Of a stretch of DNA of 5,543 bases, positions 1-5,543 are shown piece after piece (position 1 is the stretch's first letter; the number at the start of each line of letters is the position of its first letter). Below the pieces are notes generated by a model that saw only the letters and a program-made list of their open reading frames with translations, ran no database searches and had not been told where the DNA came from. The translations under genes and the position numbers were made by a program. The DNA comes from Clostridiales bacterium (GTDB taxonomy: Bacteria; Bacillota; Clostridia; Christensenellales; Aristaeellaceae): assembly GCA_004552515.1 (NCBI GenBank), contig SFOF01000156.1, positions 1 to 5,543 of the forward strand, in the 5' to 3' direction.

Positions 1-146
1 TTTACGGCGTGCGAACGTTCATAATGCGCGAAAACGGGCGTGGGCGGCGCTTAAAAATGAAACGCGTTAATTCATGTGATGCAATTGTTAATCGGGGCGG
101 CGTTCGCTGCGAAAACCGCGAATTTTGAAGAATTTTAAGGTTAAAC
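1..146. other. Non-coding region upstream of the hydrogenase promoter
   Basis: I see no supportable gene here. Two + frames stay open from the window edge until stops at about 68-70 and in the 120s, but neither shows a recognisable protein, and the minus strand offers only very short reading frames. The tail of a gene ending near the left edge cannot be excluded. The segment holds GTTAA boxes at 66-70, 87-91 and 140-144. It also holds the 9-mer ACGGGCGTG at 34-42, which recurs exactly at 211-219, and an A/T-rich stretch next to the promoter. This composition contrasts with the GC-rich genes and fits a regulatory region. Confidence 0.55.
120..146 (+). promoter_or_regulatory. A/T-rich UP-element-like segment with tandem GAATTTT
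   Basis: GAATTTT occurs at 120-126 and again at 130-136, ten bases apart and so on the same face of the helix. It is followed by AAGGTTAAACTT (137-148), an imperfect 12-base dyad in which five of six pairs match. The stretch lies directly upstream of the -35 box, where the alpha subunit of RNA polymerase contacts A/T-rich UP elements. It could instead bind an activator. The position and base composition are seen; the function is inferred. Confidence 0.35.
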
Positions 147-176
147 TTGACAAACTGAATATGACTGGTATATACT
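147..176 (+). promoter_or_regulatory. Predicted housekeeping promoter of hydCBA
   Basis: A perfect -35 box TTGACA lies at 147-152. A -10 box TATACT lies at 171-176, giving an 18-base spacer. An alternative -10, TATATA at 169-174, has a 16-base spacer and an upstream TG (166-167), as in extended -10 promoters. Transcription would start at about 182-188, leaving a leader of roughly 55-60 bases before hydC. This is the only strong promoter-like match upstream of the operon. Confidence 0.7.
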
Positions 177-177
177 T

Positions 178-220
178 CACGATATAGACGTGGAAACGCG
201 TCGCACAGTCACGGGCGTGA
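178..220. promoter_or_regulatory. Two CACG/CGTG dyads at the predicted start site and leader
   Basis: CACG (178-181) and CGTG (189-192) form an inverted repeat with a 7-base gap, at the predicted transcription start. TCACG (209-213) and CGTGA (216-220) form a perfect 5-base inverted repeat with a 2-base gap, just upstream of the hydC ribosome binding site. The second gap is too short for a good RNA hairpin, so a protein-binding operator is more plausible than a leader structure. Centres are about 30 bases apart. No known regulator motif is recognised, and chance is a real alternative. Confidence 0.25.
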
Positions 221-229
221 ATAAATGTT

Positions 230-236
230 GAGGAGG
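230..236 (+). promoter_or_regulatory. Ribosome binding site that fixes the hydC start
   Basis: GAGGAGG lies six bases before the ATG at 243. The in-frame ATG at 225 is upstream of this site and has no purine-rich site of its own, so 243 is the supported start. Confidence 0.85.
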
Positions 237-242
237 ACTATC

Positions 243-728
243 ATGGCTCATTTGAGTGAAGCGGCGGCGGCAAAAATCGTTGAGATCTGCGATCGCTATG
301 CCGAGGAAACAACTCCCCTGATGATGATTCTGAGCGATATCCAGAAGGAATACGGTTATATTCCGCTGGAAGTGCAGGAGCTCGTCTCCCAGAAAACCGG
401 CATCAGCGTCGCGGAAATCTACGGCGTGGTGACCTTCTATTCGTTCTTCTCCCTCCAGCCGAAGGGAAAATACATCATCGGCTGCTGCCTGGGCACCGCC
501 TGCTATGTCAAGGGCGCCCAGAAAGTTATCGACAAATTCAGCGAAATTCTGGGCATCAAGCCCGGCGAGAGCACCGAGGACGGCCTGTTCACCATCGACG
601 CGCTGCGCTGCATCGGCGCGTGCGGCATTGCGCCCGCCGTGTCGATCAATGGAAAGGTCTATCCCAAGGTTCAGGTCAGCGCGGTTCCCGGCATTATTGA
701 GGAGCTTCGCCAGCAGGGAGGTATGTAA
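243..728 (+). CDS. hydC: NADH-linked [FeFe] hydrogenase, NuoE-like [2Fe-2S] subunit HydC
   Basis: This 161-residue soluble subunit belongs to the NuoE/HydC/HndA family. It has a helical N-terminal part (about 1-75, with the family-typical IYGVVTFYSFF stretch) and a thioredoxin-like ferredoxin domain. The four [2Fe-2S] ligands are visible as C82-x4-C87 and C123-x3-C127, in GTACYVKG and LRCIGACG contexts. Length matches family members of about 160 residues and no ligand is missing. In related complexes this subunit pairs with the flavin subunit and carries a cluster near FMN. It is the first gene of a tight operon; its stop codon is two bases before hydB, and its 3' end contains the hydB ribosome binding site. 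No signal peptide or membrane segment is seen, so it should be cytoplasmic. By itself the family could also be subunit E of complex I or of a formate dehydrogenase; the adjoining hydA settles the assignment. Confidence 0.93.
   Translation: MAHLSEAAAAKIVEICDRYAEETTPLMMILSDIQKEYGYIPLEVQELVSQKTGISVAEIYGVVTFYSFFSLQPKGKYIIGCCLGTACYVKGAQKVIDKFSEILGIKPGESTEDGLFTIDALRCIGACGIAPAVSINGKVYPKVQVSAVPGIIEELRQQGGM
716..721 (+). promoter_or_regulatory. Ribosome binding site of hydB inside the hydC 3' end
   Basis: GGGAGG is nine bases before the hydB ATG at 731 and overlaps the last codons of hydC. This arrangement suggests coupled translation of the two subunits. Confidence 0.8.
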
Positions 729-730
729 TC

Positions 731-2596
731 ATGATTAAAAGCTTTGAAGAGCTCTCCGCGATTCAGGAGTCCTGTTCCGCCCGCCTGGCCGGCAAGTTCA
801 GGGGCGAGGGCGGCAAGCGCGCCATCGTGCTGTGCGGCGGCACCGGCTGCCTGTCCTCCAATTCCGCCGAGATCCGCGAGAAATTCAGCAAAATCATTGA
901 GGAAAAGGGCCTTTCCGACAAGGTGACCGTCAATCAGGTCGGCTGCTTCGGCTTCTGCTCGCAGGGACCGTTCGTCAAGATCTATCCCGAGGATACGCTC
1001 TATCGCATGGTGCATCTGGACGACGTTGAAGAGATCATCGAAAAGGACATCATCGGCGGCGAGGTCGTCGAGCATCTTTTGTATGTCGATCCCGCGACCG
1101 AGCAGAAGGTCGCCAAGCAGGACGACATCACCTTCTACAAAAAGCAGGTTCGCATCGCGCTGCATGGCTGCGGCTCGATCAACCCTGAGGACATCAACGA
1201 GGCGCTGGGCGACGGCGCTTTTCAGGGCCTGGCCAAGGCGCTCAAGATGGATCGCGCCGACGTGATCAAGGAAATCCTTGATTCCGGCCTGCGCGGACGC
1301 GGCGGCGGCGGCTTCCCGACCGGCCGCAAGTGGCAGTTCGCCTACGCGCAGCCCGACGGCGAGAAGTATGTGGTCTGCAACGGCGACGAGGGCGATCCCG
1401 GCGCGTTCATGGATCGCTCCATCCTTGAGGGCAACCCGCTGGCCGTCATCGAGGGCATGATCATCGCCGGATACGCCATCGGCGCGCAGAACGGCTATTT
1501 CTACGTCCGCGCCGAGTATCCCATCGCGGTCAACCGCCTGAAGATCGCCATCCGTCAGGCTGAGGAAATCGGCCTTCTGGGCGACAACATTCTGGGCACG
1601 GATTTCTCCTTCCGCGCGCACATCCGCCTGGGCGCGGGCGCGTTCGTCTGCGGCGAGGAAACCGCTCTGCTCAATTCCATTCAGGGCCAGCGCGGTATGC
1701 CGCGTCCCCGCCCGCCGTTCCCGGCCGTCAAGGGCCTGTGGGACTGCCCGACCATCGTCAACAACGTCGAGACGCTGGCCTGCGTGCCCTACATCATGCG
1801 CAAGGGCAAGGACGAGTTTGCCCGCTACGGCACCGAGAGGTCCAAGGGCACGAAGGTGTTCGCGCTGGGCGGCAAGATCAACAACGTCGGCCTGGTTGAG
1901 GTGCCCATGGGCACCACGCTGCGCGAGCTGATCTACGACATCGGCGGCGGCATTCCCGGCGATAAGGAATTCAAGGCCATCCAGACTGGCGGCCCCTCCG
2001 GCGGCTGCCTGACCGCGAAGGATCTGGACACGCCCATCGACTTTGACAACCTCGTGGCCAAGGGCTCGATGATGGGTTCCGGCGGCGCGATCGTCATGGA
2101 CGAGGACAACTGCATGGTCGATGTCGCGAAGTTCTATATGGAGTTCATCTGCGACGAATCCTGCGGCAAGTGTTCCCCCTGCCGCATCGGCACCAAGCGC
2201 ATGCTCGAGTATCTGACCAAGATCACCACCGGCAAGGCCGACATGGAGGATCTCAAGCAGCTTGAGGAGCTGGCCGCCACCATCAAGGCCGGCTCGCTGT
2301 GTGCGCTGGGCCAGACCGCGGCCAACCCGGTTCTGTCCACGCTCGCTTCCTTCCGCGACGAATACAAGGCGCACATTATCGACAAGAACTGCCCGGCGCA
2401 CGTCTGCAAGAAGCTGATGAAGTACGAGATCAATCCCGACAAGTGCAAGAAGTGCTCGCTGTGCGCGCGCCAGTGCCCGGTCGGCGCGATCACCGGCAAG
2501 GTTCGCGAGGTTCCGTTCGTCATCGATCAGGAAAAGTGCATCAAGTGCGGAGCCTGCATTTCCTCCTGTAAGTTCGGCGCCATCGAGAAGAAGTGA
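731..2596 (+). CDS. hydB: NADH-linked [FeFe] hydrogenase, FMN/NAD(H)-binding subunit HydB
   Basis: This 621-residue NuoF-type flavoprotein is the site of NAD(H) exchange. Domains in order: a thioredoxin-like [2Fe-2S] domain (about 30-120; C35-x4-C40 and C72-x3-C76), the counterpart of separate HndB in Desulfovibrio; the NuoF core, with a glycine-rich loop RGRGGGGFPTGRKW (188-201), GDEGDPGAFMDR (218-229) and GAGAFVCGEETALL (301-314) for FMN and NADH; an SLBB-like segment (about 375-425); the NuoF [4Fe-4S] domain with C478, C481, C484 and C524; and a two-[4Fe-4S] ferredoxin tail (C572, C575, C578, C582; C603, C606, C609, C613). NCPAHVC (553-559) before the tail resembles the zinc site known in related HydB proteins; that reading is inference. 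Length and architecture match HydB of Thermotoga-type trimeric enzymes, with all cluster ligands present. It lies between hydC and hydA with 2- and 13-base gaps. Bifurcating and non-bifurcating relatives share this layout. Confidence 0.93.
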   Translation: MIKSFEELSAIQESCSARLAGKFRGEGGKRAIVLCGGTGCLSSNSAEIREKFSKIIEEKGLSDKVTVNQVGCFGFCSQGPFVKIYPEDTLYRMVHLDDVEEIIEKDIIGGEVVEHLLYVDPATEQKVAKQDDITFYKKQVRIALHGCGSINPEDINEALGDGAFQGLAKALKMDRADVIKEILDSGLRGRGGGGFPTGRKWQFAYAQPDGEKYVVCNGDEGDPGAFMDRSILEGNPLAVIEGMIIAGYAIGAQNGYFYVRAEYPIAVNRLKIAIRQAEEIGLLGDNILGTDFSFRAHIRLGAGAFVCGEETALLNSIQGQRGMPRPRPPFPAVKGLWDCPTIVNNVETLACVPYIMRKGKDEFARYGTERSKGTKVFALGGKINNVGLVEVPMGTTLRELIYDIGGGIPGDKEFKAIQTGGPSGGCLTAKDLDTPIDFDNLVAKGSMMGSGGAIVMDEDNCMVDVAKFYMEFICDESCGKCSPCRIGTKRMLEYLTKITTGKADMEDLKQLEELAATIKAGSLCALGQTAANPVLSTLASFRDEYKAHIIDKNCPAHVCKKLMKYEINPDKCKKCSLCARQCPVGAITGKVREVPFVIDQEKCIKCGACISSCKFGAIEKK

Positions 2597-2602
2597 GGGG
2601 AG
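2597..2602 (+). promoter_or_regulatory. Ribosome binding site of hydA
   Basis: GGGGAG directly follows the hydB stop codon and lies seven bases before the hydA ATG at 2610, supporting that start. Confidence 0.8.
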
Positions 2603-2609
2603 AATAAAC

Positions 2610-4376
2610 ATGGCGAATGTGAATATAAAAATCGAAGGGATTCCCTATGAGGTTGAGGCGGGAATGACCATTCTCGAAGCGGCCAGAGCGTGCGGCTATG
2701 AAATTCCCTCCCTCTGCGCGTTCAATCACGGCGAGTGCAACCGCGGTTCCTGCCGCGTCTGCCTGGTCGAGGCCACCGGCGCGCGCGGCCTGGTCGCGTC
2801 TTGCGTCTATCCCGTAAACGAGGGCATGGAGATCACCATTTCCTCGCCCAAGGCCACCGCCGCGCGCCGCGCTTCCGTGGAGCTCTTGCTGAGCAACCAC
2901 TCCATGAAGTGCCAGCAGTGCGACAAAAACGAAAAGTGCGAGCTGCTCCACGTCGCCCGTCTGACCGGCGCGCGCGAGGATATGTTCGAGGGCAGCCAGA
3001 CCCCCGTGACCTACGACGACCTGTCGCCCTCTATCGTGCGCGATACGTCGAAGTGCGTGCTGTGCGGCCGCTGCGTCGCCCGCTGCGCCAATGCGCACGG
3101 CAACGGCATACTGGGCTTTGAAAATCGCGGCTTCAGGACGATCGTCGGCCCGGCCGAGAATCGTTCCTTCGTCGATTCTCCCTGCATCATGTGCGGCCAG
3201 TGCGTCAGCGTCTGCCCGACCGGCGCGCTGATGGAGAAGAGCGAAATCTCCAAGGTGGACGACGCCTTCCGCGCCGGCAAGTATGTCGTCGTGCAGACCG
3301 CGCCCGCCGTCCGCGCCGCTCTGGGCGAGGAATTTGGCATGAAGATCGGCACGCCCGTGACCGGCAAAATGGTCGCCGCGCTGCGCCGTCTGGGCTTCAA
3401 GAAGGTGTTCGACACCGATTACGGCGCCGACCTCACCATCATGGAAGAGGCCACCGAGCTGCTGGGACGCATCAAGAACGGCGGCGAGCTGCCGATGATC
3501 ACCTCCTGCTCGCCCGGCTGGATCAACTACGCCGAATACTACTATGGAGACTGCCTGGGCCATCTCTCCAGCTGCAAGTCCCCGCACGAGATGCAGGGCG
3601 CGATCCTCAAGCACTTCTATGCCGAGAAGATCGGCGTGGATCCCGAGGATATGTTCGTCGTCTCGATCATGCCCTGCACCGCCAAGAAATTTGAAAAAGA
3701 GCGCGAGCAGCTGGTCACCCGCGGCCTGAAGGACGTGGACGCTGTGCTGACCACCCGCGAGCTGGGGCGTCTGATCAAGAGAAGCGGCATTCAGTTCACG
3801 CGTCTGCCTGACGAAGATTTCGACCGCGATATCATGGGCGATTACACCGGCGCGGGCGTCATATTCGGCGTGACCGGCGGCGTTATGGAAGCCGCTCTGC
3901 GCACCGCAGCCTTTGTGCTGACCGGCAAGGAGCACGAGGGCGTGAAGTTCGAGGAAGTGCGCGGCTTTGAAGGCGTCAAGGAAGCCAGCTTCGATCTGAA
4001 CGGCATGACGCTCAATGTCGCCGTGGCGCACGGCATGAAGAACGCCAGGGTGCTGCTGGACGACATCCGCGCCGGAAAGAGCAAGTATCACTTCATCGAG
4101 ATCATGGGCTGCCCCGGCGGCTGCATCAACGGCGGCGGCCAGCCGTACGTCCGCGAGTGCTTCCTGCCCGACGAGGAGCCGGACATCATGGACACCTATA
4201 AGGCCAAGCGGGCGCAGGCGCTCTACAGCGAGGACGAGCGGCAGACGCTGCGCCAGTCCCACAACAATCCCCAGATCAAGGCGCTCTACAAAGAGTTCCT
4301 GGGCGAGCCGAACTCCCATCTGGCGCACGAGCTGCTGCACACCAGCTATGCGGCGCGCGTTCCCTTTGGTAAATAA
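2610..4376 (+). CDS. hydA: [FeFe] hydrogenase catalytic subunit HydA (HndD-like)
   Basis: This 588-residue subunit reversibly reduces protons to H2 at the H-cluster. In order: a plant-type [2Fe-2S] domain (C36, C48, C51, C65); a His/Cys-ligated [4Fe-4S] site (H97, C101, C104, C110); two [4Fe-4S] clusters (C149, C152, C155, C159; C192, C195, C198, C202); the H-cluster domain (about 225-512); and a C-terminal small-subunit-like segment (about 525-580). H-cluster motifs are TSCSPGW (298-304), MPCTAKKFEKE (354-364) and EIMGCPGGCINGGGQP (497-512). By alignment from memory with Clostridium pasteurianum CpI, the proton path is kept: C300, E280, S320, E283, R287. The oddity is S301 where CpI has the cluster ligand C300; C322 in SSCKSP is a possible substitute. 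The protein ends shortly after the small-subunit segment and lacks the extra C-terminal [2Fe-2S] domain of Thermotoga HydA (about 645 residues); length is close to HndD. No signal peptide is seen, so it is cytoplasmic. Confidence 0.95.
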   Translation: MANVNIKIEGIPYEVEAGMTILEAARACGYEIPSLCAFNHGECNRGSCRVCLVEATGARGLVASCVYPVNEGMEITISSPKATAARRASVELLLSNHSMKCQQCDKNEKCELLHVARLTGAREDMFEGSQTPVTYDDLSPSIVRDTSKCVLCGRCVARCANAHGNGILGFENRGFRTIVGPAENRSFVDSPCIMCGQCVSVCPTGALMEKSEISKVDDAFRAGKYVVVQTAPAVRAALGEEFGMKIGTPVTGKMVAALRRLGFKKVFDTDYGADLTIMEEATELLGRIKNGGELPMITSCSPGWINYAEYYYGDCLGHLSSCKSPHEMQGAILKHFYAEKIGVDPEDMFVVSIMPCTAKKFEKEREQLVTRGLKDVDAVLTTRELGRLIKRSGIQFTRLPDEDFDRDIMGDYTGAGVIFGVTGGVMEAALRTAAFVLTGKEHEGVKFEEVRGFEGVKEASFDLNGMTLNVAVAHGMKNARVLLDDIRAGKSKYHFIEIMGCPGGCINGGGQPYVRECFLPDEEPDIMDTYKAKRAQALYSEDERQTLRQSHNNPQIKALYKEFLGEPNSHLAHELLHTSYAARVPFGK

Positions 4377-4387
4377 TATGCTTTGTA

Positions 4388-4422
4388 CGAAAAGCGGCAG
4401 TCGCATGGGCTGCCGCTTTTCG
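4388..4422 (+). terminator. Probable intrinsic terminator of hydCBA
   Basis: CGAAAAGCGGCAG (4388-4400) and CTGCCGCTTTTCG (4410-4422) are perfectly complementary 13-base arms around a 9-base loop, 11 bases after the hydA stop. The GC-rich core with a flanking T run (4417-4420) fits rho-independent termination. The T run is only four bases and sits inside the right arm, so it may be leaky. The matching A run on the left means it could also work on minus-strand transcripts. Confidence 0.75.
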
Positions 4423-4643
4423 CGTGCCGGCGGGGGGGAGCCGCGCGAGAAGACGGAGAGCGGCGATACCTGCGAAAGCGGCAAAGGGAGCGAGCCGCCC
4501 ATGGCTCTTTGATGGAAAATGGAGAAACGGCCCGACTGAAACAGCCCGATTGCCCGATCTGAGCGCCGAAAAACCGCGCCAAACCAAGGAATTATCACGT
4601 CTTTTTCTAAAAAATAATGTGCGACGCAAAATAGAAGTGGAAA

Positions 4644-4671
4644 TTCTGCGCCGGATGTGATAAACTATTAT
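4644..4671 (+). promoter_or_regulatory. Weak predicted promoter of the M24 peptidase gene
   Basis: A good -10 candidate TATTAT (4666-4671) sits in the A/T-rich run TATTATATAT, with a poor -35 candidate TTCTGC (4644-4649) at a 16-base spacer. Another possibility is TTATCA (4592-4597) with TAATGT (4615-4620) at 17 bases. A promoter is expected here because a terminator separates this gene from hydA, but its exact position is uncertain. Confidence 0.4.
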
Positions 4672-4688
4672 ATATGTTTTTGAATCGT

Positions 4689-4693
4689 GGAGG
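4689..4693 (+). promoter_or_regulatory. Ribosome binding site that decides the peptidase start
   Basis: GGAGG lies three bases before an ATG at 4697 and nine bases before a second in-frame ATG at 4703. The three-base spacing is too tight for efficient initiation, so 4703 is preferred. The alternative start would add only Met-Ile. Confidence 0.7.
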
Positions 4694-4702
4694 CGTATGA
4701 TT

Positions 4703-5543
4703 ATGACCAATCGCATTGAGAAGCTGCTGGCGCTCATGAAGCGCGCGGATATGACTCATGTGCTGATTCAGAAACCGAATAATATGCGTTATCTGACCGG
4801 CTATACCGGCGAGGGATGTCTGCTGGTGAGCGCGGTCGAAACGGTGATCCTGACCGACTTCCGCTATGTCGAGCAGGCCGGACGGCAGGCGCCGGGGATC
4901 CGCGTGGTGCGCTATGACGCGCAGCATCCGATGCTCTCCGAGCTGCTGGCGCTTTTGAAGGCGCAGGGCGCTGAGAAGCTGGCCGTCGAAGAGGACGACA
5001 TGACGGTCGAGAGCTATCGCCGGATGAAGGAAAAGCTCTCCGGCATCGAGCTGACCGCCGCCCATGGCGAAACCGAGGAGCTGCGTCTGATCAAGGACGA
5101 GGGTGAAATCGAGCTGATCGCCAAGGCGTGCGCCATTTCGTGCGCGGCGTTTGACAAGATGCTGGGCGTCATGAAGGCCGGCATGACCGAGAAGGAAATT
5201 CAGCTCGAGCTGGACTACACCATGCTCAGGCTGGGCGGCGACGGCCTGGCGTTTGACACCATCGCCTGCGCGGGCGTGAACGGCTCCCTGCCGCACGCCA
5301 TTCCGGGCGATCACGTCGTGCAGGAGGGCGAGCTTTTGACGCTCGATTTCGGCGCGACCTACGGCGGCTACTGCGCGGACATGACCCGCACGGTGGCGTT
5401 TGGCAAGATCAGCGACGAGCTGCACGTCATTTACGACACGGTGCTGAAGGCTCAGCTCATGTCGCTGGACATGGTGGGGCCGGGCGTTGTGTGCCGCGAT
5501 GTGGATCGCTGTGCGCGCGATTATCTGGACAGCAAGTATCCCG
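4703..5543 (+). CDS. M24B-family Xaa-Pro aminopeptidase-like protein, 3' truncated by window
   Basis: The first 280 residues of a metallopeptidase of the aminopeptidase P / prolidase type, which removes N-terminal residues preceding proline or cleaves Xaa-Pro dipeptides in the cytoplasm. Residues 1 to about 125 form the creatinase-like N-terminal domain (NMRYLTGYTGEG at 27-38, ILTDFRYVEQA at 49-59). The pita-bread catalytic domain follows from about 135. Visible active-site features are NGSLPHAIPG (193-202) with the conserved H198, and the metal-binding aspartates D215 in TLDFG and D226 in CADMTRT. The remaining histidine and two glutamate ligands expected in this family would lie past the window end. 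Family members have about 350-360 residues, so some 70-80 are missing. The reading frame is open to the last base with no internal stop. It follows a terminator and probably has its own promoter; I see no functional link to the hydrogenase. Sequence here cannot separate aminopeptidase P from prolidase. Confidence 0.9.
   Translation, partial: MTNRIEKLLALMKRADMTHVLIQKPNNMRYLTGYTGEGCLLVSAVETVILTDFRYVEQAGRQAPGIRVVRYDAQHPMLSELLALLKAQGAEKLAVEEDDMTVESYRRMKEKLSGIELTAAHGETEELRLIKDEGEIELIAKACAISCAAFDKMLGVMKAGMTEKEIQLELDYTMLRLGGDGLAFDTIACAGVNGSLPHAIPGDHVVQEGELLTLDFGATYGGYCADMTRTVAFGKISDELHVIYDTVLKAQLMSLDMVGPGVVCRDVDRCARDYLDSKYP

Larger units (their letters stand above)
4377..4702. other. Intergenic region between hydA and the peptidase gene
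   Basis: About 326 bases without a supportable gene. It starts with the terminator hairpin (4388-4422), continues as a GC-rich segment to about 4500 and becomes A/T-rich from about 4590, where the promoter and ribosome binding site of the next gene lie. GCCCGA occurs three times (4530-4535, 4544-4549, 4552-4557) without regular spacing. Reading frames in it lack a ribosome binding site and give low-complexity, arginine-rich translations. I recognise no riboswitch, tRNA or known small RNA. Confidence 0.6.

Noticed and set aside
85..91. Full Rex operator upstream of hydC
   Set aside because: Only the half TTGTTAA is present; the bases where the second half should be are GC-rich and do not match.
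225..242. Upstream in-frame ATG of hydC adding six residues
   Set aside because: The strong ribosome binding site (230-236) lies downstream of this ATG and six bases before the ATG at 243, so the upstream codon is part of the leader.
671..2611. Open reading frame of 646 codons on the minus strand
   Set aside because: It lies fully antisense to hydB, whose domains and cluster ligands are unmistakable. Its translation is an alanine/leucine/aspartate-rich shadow created by G/C-ending codons of the real gene, with no recognisable domain.
4326..4340. HELLH at HydA residues 573-577, matching the HExxH zinc-protease motif
   Set aside because: It is in the C-terminal small-subunit-like segment of the hydrogenase, where CpI has a similar AHEILH sequence, so it is a family feature and not a protease site.
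4492..4507. Small hairpin GAGCC-N6-GGCTC followed by TTT
   Set aside because: The stem has only five pairs and the T run only three bases, too weak for a terminator when a much stronger hairpin lies upstream.
2541..4598. Open reading frame of 685 codons on the minus strand
   Set aside because: It is antisense to hydA and runs through the terminator and non-coding DNA. Same high-GC shadow effect, with no domain and no ribosome binding site noticed.
4424..4660. Plus-strand reading frame of 78 codons after the terminator
   Set aside because: It starts with GTG, has no ribosome binding site, and gives an arginine/alanine-rich low-complexity translation that spans the switch from GC-rich to A/T-rich non-coding DNA.
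4607..5425. Open reading frame of 272 codons on the minus strand
   Set aside because: It is antisense to the M24 peptidase gene, which has conserved catalytic motifs on the plus strand.

Overview
The window is an ordinary high-GC bacterial stretch carrying a compact, promoter-led operon for a soluble NAD-linked [FeFe] hydrogenase, followed by a separately transcribed and truncated M24-family aminopeptidase gene. All genes are on the + strand. The organism is probably a strictly anaerobic fermenter. Strong GGAGG-type ribosome binding sites, a TTGACA/TATACT promoter and a three-gene hydrogenase cluster (thioredoxin-like iron-sulfur domain fused to the flavin subunit, not encoded separately as in Desulfovibrio HndB) suggest a high-GC member of the Clostridia. 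This is inference; no rRNA or marker gene is present.

Layout: 1-242 is a non-coding upstream region with an A/T-rich segment, a sigma-70/sigma-A type promoter (about 147-176) and several short symmetric or repeated elements that might be operators. 243-728 is hydC (NuoE-like [2Fe-2S] subunit), 731-2596 hydB (NuoF-like FMN/NAD(H) subunit with extra iron-sulfur domains) and 2610-4376 hydA ([FeFe] hydrogenase catalytic subunit). Gaps of 2 and 13 bases, each with its own ribosome binding site, make this one transcription unit. A hairpin at 4388-4422 probably ends it. 4423-4702 is non-coding and ends in a weak promoter and a ribosome binding site for an M24B peptidase gene (4703 to beyond the window end).

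How the genes work together: HydB exchanges hydride with NAD(H) at FMN. Electrons pass through iron-sulfur centres in HydB and HydC to the relay of HydA and on to the H-cluster, where protons and H2 interconvert. Related complexes are either electron-bifurcating (coupling NADH and reduced ferredoxin) or simply NADH-dependent, and the sequence alone does not decide which. No maturation genes (hydE, hydF, hydG) are in the window, although HydA needs them.

I do not see a previously undescribed system here. The points most worth a second look are the H-cluster loop of HydA, which reads TSCSPGW where canonical enzymes have TSCCPxW, together with a cysteine in the nearby SSCKSP loop, and the symmetric elements around the hydC promoter.
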